Of a stretch of 14,660 bases of DNA, positions 12,404 through 14,660 are shown one piece after another (the stretch's first letter is position 1; each line of letters starts with the position of its first letter). Both the position numbers and the translations under genes were made by a program. Under the pieces are notes generated by a model. That model searched no databases. It worked only from the letters and a program-made list of their open reading frames with translations, and was not told the DNA's origin. The DNA is from Bacteroidales bacterium (GTDB taxonomy: Bacteria; Bacteroidota; Bacteroidia; Bacteroidales; UBA932). Location of the stretch: assembly GCA_016283985.1 (NCBI GenBank), contig JAEENZ010000003.1, forward strand, positions 1 to 14,660, given 5' to 3'.

Positions 12404-13284
12404 TGAAGCGCATCCTGTGCATACTGGCCTTGCTGCTGGTGGCTGCCGCCACCGGAGTTCCCGCTTTTGCACAGTTCAAGGAGGAAGCATTCAGCCAGAG
12501 CTACAACGACGACCCCGATTCCCCGAAAGACAGCACCGACACGATGTTCTCGTTCAAGGAATTCTTCGGCGGCATAGCCCACAAGAACCCTTTGAAACCC
12601 GGCACGATGGCCTTCGGTTCGGCTATAATGCCCGGAACCGGCCAGATGTACAACCGGGATTACTGGAAACTGCCCATAGTCTATGCCGGACTGATAGGCG
12701 GAGTTGCCGGTGGCTATTATTTCAAGAAACAGGGCAACAGCAAAGCCTCTACCCTCTGTTTTGCCGGGGCCGGACTTACATACTGGGCAATGGGACTGGA
12801 CGAGGTCATCTGCTACGATGCGGATTTTCCCAGTGCGGGTAAGGCCACGCTCTATTCCATCCTGGTGCCAGGCCTGGGCCAGATATACAACGGAGAGACC
12901 TGGAAACTTCCCATCTATTGGGGAGGCCTGCTCGGGTCGTTCCATTTCTATTATCTGAACCGCACCAATTATCAGCGTTTCCGCCGTATCTACAGGGAGG
13001 CCACCAACACAGAAACCACTTATGACGGGCCGATTTCCGCAGAAACTGCTCTCTACTACAGGAATGTCTACCGCCGCTACCGCGACTATTCAGTGCTGGC
13101 CATAGCAGGTTTCTATCTTCTTCAGGTGATAGATGCCAACGTGTTCGCCTACATGCATGATTTCAATATTGCGGACGATTTGGTGATGTCGGTGGATCCG
13201 GTTGTGCTGCCTGCCGACAACTGTTATGCCTTCGGAGGTGGGGGCAATGCCGCCCTCGGTTTCAGGCTGGGAATCACTTTCTGA
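12403..13284 (+). CDS. DUF5683-type membrane protein with an internal duplication
   Basis: The protein has 293 residues. The signal peptide spans residues 1-24 (MKRILCILALLLVAAATG...AFAQ). An acidic, flexible stretch (about 28-48) follows. A hydrophobic module SAIMPGTGQMYNRDYWKLPI (73-92) is repeated at 152-171 as SILVPGLGQIYNGETWKLPI, each copy running into a Gly-rich membrane segment. Another hydrophobic segment lies near 230-248 and the chain ends in LGITF. Position after parB and before an MltD-like gene matches the conserved Bacteroidota arrangement, and the PGxGQxYN modules fit DUF5683. The function is unknown; the PG.GQ.YN.....P signature resembles that of small two-helix membrane proteins. 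The ATG overlaps the parB stop by one base (TGATG), and the next gene follows after 1 nt. Confidence 0.82.
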   Translation: MKRILCILALLLVAAATGVPAFAQFKEEAFSQSYNDDPDSPKDSTDTMFSFKEFFGGIAHKNPLKPGTMAFGSAIMPGTGQMYNRDYWKLPIVYAGLIGGVAGGYYFKKQGNSKASTLCFAGAGLTYWAMGLDEVICYDADFPSAGKATLYSILVPGLGQIYNGETWKLPIYWGGLLGSFHFYYLNRTNYQRFRRIYREATNTETTYDGPISAETALYYRNVYRRYRDYSVLAIAGFYLLQVIDANVFAYMHDFNIADDLVMSVDPVVLPADNCYAFGGGGNAALGFRLGITF

Positions 13285-13285
13285 T

Positions 13286-14635
13286 ATGAAAAGACTGCTT
13301 GCCGCCATACTGCTGCTCGCTGCCATCGTGCCTGCCAACGGCCAGAACAAGAAGGCCCTGAAAGCTGAAAACGAGGCGCTCAAGCGTGAGCTGGCGGCCC
13401 TGCAGGCCCGCTTGGACAGCCTCCAGGCATCGCTTGTGGCGGTAGAGGAGGAACCTGCAGTGGATGAAGCAGGGCCCGTGCTGCCCGCTGCCCCATCAGA
13501 GCTATCGGACAGCTTGATTGATGCATGGTACAAACAGCGCCTCAATGCTGACTATCAGGAAGCATCGGAATACGACATGGATGCCGTCCATTTCACTTCC
13601 AAGGTATCGGACGAAGAACTGATGCGCCGCCTGCAGGCCATGAACGCCTACATCACCATCCCTTTCAACGAGACGGTGAAGAACTACATGATCCTCTATT
13701 CCGAGAAGATGCCTCGGCACATGCAGGCGATGATGGGCAGGAGCCTGTATTATTTCCCTATCTTCGAAGAGAAACTCGCGAAATACGGACTTCCGCTCGA
13801 ACTTAAGTATATGTCCATCATCGAATCCAACCTGAATCCAACGGCGGAATCCAAGGCTGGAGCGATGGGCATCTGGCAGTTTATGTACCGCACGGGCAAG
13901 CTCTACGGGCTGAAGATCAATTCCTTTATGGACGAGCGTCTGGACGTGGAAAAGTCGGCCGACGCGGCCGCAAGGTACCTGCGCGATGCCTACAGCGTGT
14001 TCGGGGACTGGAACCTGGCCATCAGTTCCTATAACTGCGGCTCCGGCAATGTGGTGAAGGCCATCAAGCGTGCGGATGGCAAGATGGACTTTTGGAGCAT
14101 CTATCCCTATCTGCCCAGAGAAACCAGAGGCTATGTGCCGGCGTTCATTGGAGCGATGTATGCCTTTCATTATGCGAAAGAGTACGGCCTGCAGCCCGCC
14201 GACGTGGGCATGCCTGCGAAAGTGGACACCTTTGAAATACGCCGCAACCTGCACTTCAAGCAGATAAACGAGGTGGTAGGCGTTCCCCTCGAGACCGTCA
14301 AGCTCCTGAACCCCCAATACACCCACGACATTATTCCAGGCAACAGCGGCACATGCATCCTGAATCTTCCTTATGCATGGACGGGGCCCTTCCTCGCCGC
14401 GGACCAGGATTCACTCTACCTGCACCGTGCAGGCGAACTCCTTAACGCCCAGGTGCTCAAGAACATAGAGGAGAGCGGGGGAGAGACACGCATAGCCTAC
14501 AAGGTCAAGGAAGGCGACTACCTTGGCAAGATCGCGCAAAAAAATCACTGCACAGTGGCCCAGCTCAAAAAGTGGAACCATCTGCGCAGCGATAAATTGC
14601 GAATCGGCCAGATCCTGTATATCTACAGGCGCTAA
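13286..14635 (+). CDS. mltD: MltD-like lytic transglycosylase with LysM
   Basis: The protein has 449 residues. It has a signal peptide (MKRLLAAILLLAAIVPANGQ) without a lipobox and a Leu/Ala/Glu-rich coiled coil (about 22-52). The SLT domain (about 150-300) has catalytic Glu180 in SIIESNLNP, AGAMGIWQFM (191-200), AISSYNCGSGNV (245-256) and the RETRGYVPAF segment (278-287). A degenerate LysM-like region (about 325-362) and a clear C-terminal LysM (YKVKEGDYLGKIA to LYIY, 405-447) would bind peptidoglycan. The enzyme cleaves the glycan strand to form 1,6-anhydro-muramyl ends in the periplasm. An upstream in-frame ATG at 13202 lies inside the DUF5683 gene and lacks a signal peptide, so 13286 is used. 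In relatives a relA/spoT gene often follows; here the window ends 25 bp later. Confidence 0.92.
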   Translation: MKRLLAAILLLAAIVPANGQNKKALKAENEALKRELAALQARLDSLQASLVAVEEEPAVDEAGPVLPAAPSELSDSLIDAWYKQRLNADYQEASEYDMDAVHFTSKVSDEELMRRLQAMNAYITIPFNETVKNYMILYSEKMPRHMQAMMGRSLYYFPIFEEKLAKYGLPLELKYMSIIESNLNPTAESKAGAMGIWQFMYRTGKLYGLKINSFMDERLDVEKSADAAARYLRDAYSVFGDWNLAISSYNCGSGNVVKAIKRADGKMDFWSIYPYLPRETRGYVPAFIGAMYAFHYAKEYGLQPADVGMPAKVDTFEIRRNLHFKQINEVVGVPLETVKLLNPQYTHDIIPGNSGTCILNLPYAWTGPFLAADQDSLYLHRAGELLNAQVLKNIEESGGETRIAYKVKEGDYLGKIAQKNHCTVAQLKKWNHLRSDKLRIGQILYIYRR

Positions 14636-14660
14636 ATCATCGCAGAGCAAACCAGGCCGA

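Noticed and set aside
11396..12472. 358-codon open frame antisense to parA and parB
   Set aside because: It lies opposite two well-supported genes and is explained by GC-rich codon use on the coding strand; no domain is recognisable.
12837..12846. GGGTAAGGCC inside the DUF5683 gene, resembling the intergenic half-site
   Set aside because: It is a single partial match with no inverted partner, in coding sequence under protein constraint.
12043..12945. 300-codon open frame antisense to parB and the DUF5683 gene
   Set aside because: It is a shadow of the genes on the plus strand; it spans two real genes and has no protein-family features.
14636..14660. Possible start of a relA/spoT gene after mltD, expected from gene order
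   Set aside because: Only 25 bp remain and no start codon in a convincing context is visible, so nothing can be annotated.

Overview
The window looks like chromosomal DNA of a fairly GC-rich member of the Bacteroidota, most likely Bacteroidales. Several lines support this. Perfect or near-perfect TAnnTTTG -7 boxes precede most transcription units. Secreted proteins have signal peptides ending in a Gln, and outer-membrane proteins end in Phe or Tyr. The gene order parA-parB-DUF5683-mltD is characteristic of the phylum, as is an outer-membrane barrel with an N-terminal helix-hairpin-helix. I cannot fix the genus. No rRNA, tRNA, CRISPR array, insertion sequence or phage gene is visible.

Left part (1-3320): the 5' end of hpt (hypoxanthine phosphoribosyltransferase) runs off the left edge on the minus strand. 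Divergent from it is a predicted outer-membrane barrel carrying a ComEA-like helix-hairpin-helix (237-1847). A 393-bp intergenic stretch follows that is full of inverted repeats. It includes a symmetric array of four GGTAAGGT half-sites (1957-2056) and a perfect 12-bp-stem hairpin (2143-2172). A Bacteroidota promoter and an unrecognised outer-membrane protein (2241-3320) come next.

Middle part (3304-9016, minus strand): a tight three-gene operon read right to left. It consists of gdhA (NADP-type glutamate dehydrogenase), a 968-residue protein joining receiver-like domains to a PEP/pyruvate-binding ATP-grasp domain, and nhaC (Na+/H+ antiporter). The spacings are 5 nt and an ATGA overlap. The operon ends by overlapping the convergent outer-membrane protein gene by 17 bp.

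Right part (9094-14635, plus strand): obg (ribosome-assembly GTPase) and a PAP2-type membrane phosphatase are joined by an ATGA overlap. The chromosome-segregation/envelope cluster parA, parB, DUF5683 and an MltD-like lytic transglycosylase follows, every junction being an overlap or a 1-nt gap. The parA promoter lies inside the 3' end of the PAP2 gene. gdhA and obg share a 77-bp divergent control region in which their two -7 boxes face each other.

Most of the window is ordinary core genome. The parts I would look at again are the palindrome-dense island at 1919-2172, the receiver/ATP-grasp protein that lacks the usual phosphohistidine swivel and PEP-binding barrel, its operon with gdhA and nhaC, and the face-to-face promoters at 9051-9087.
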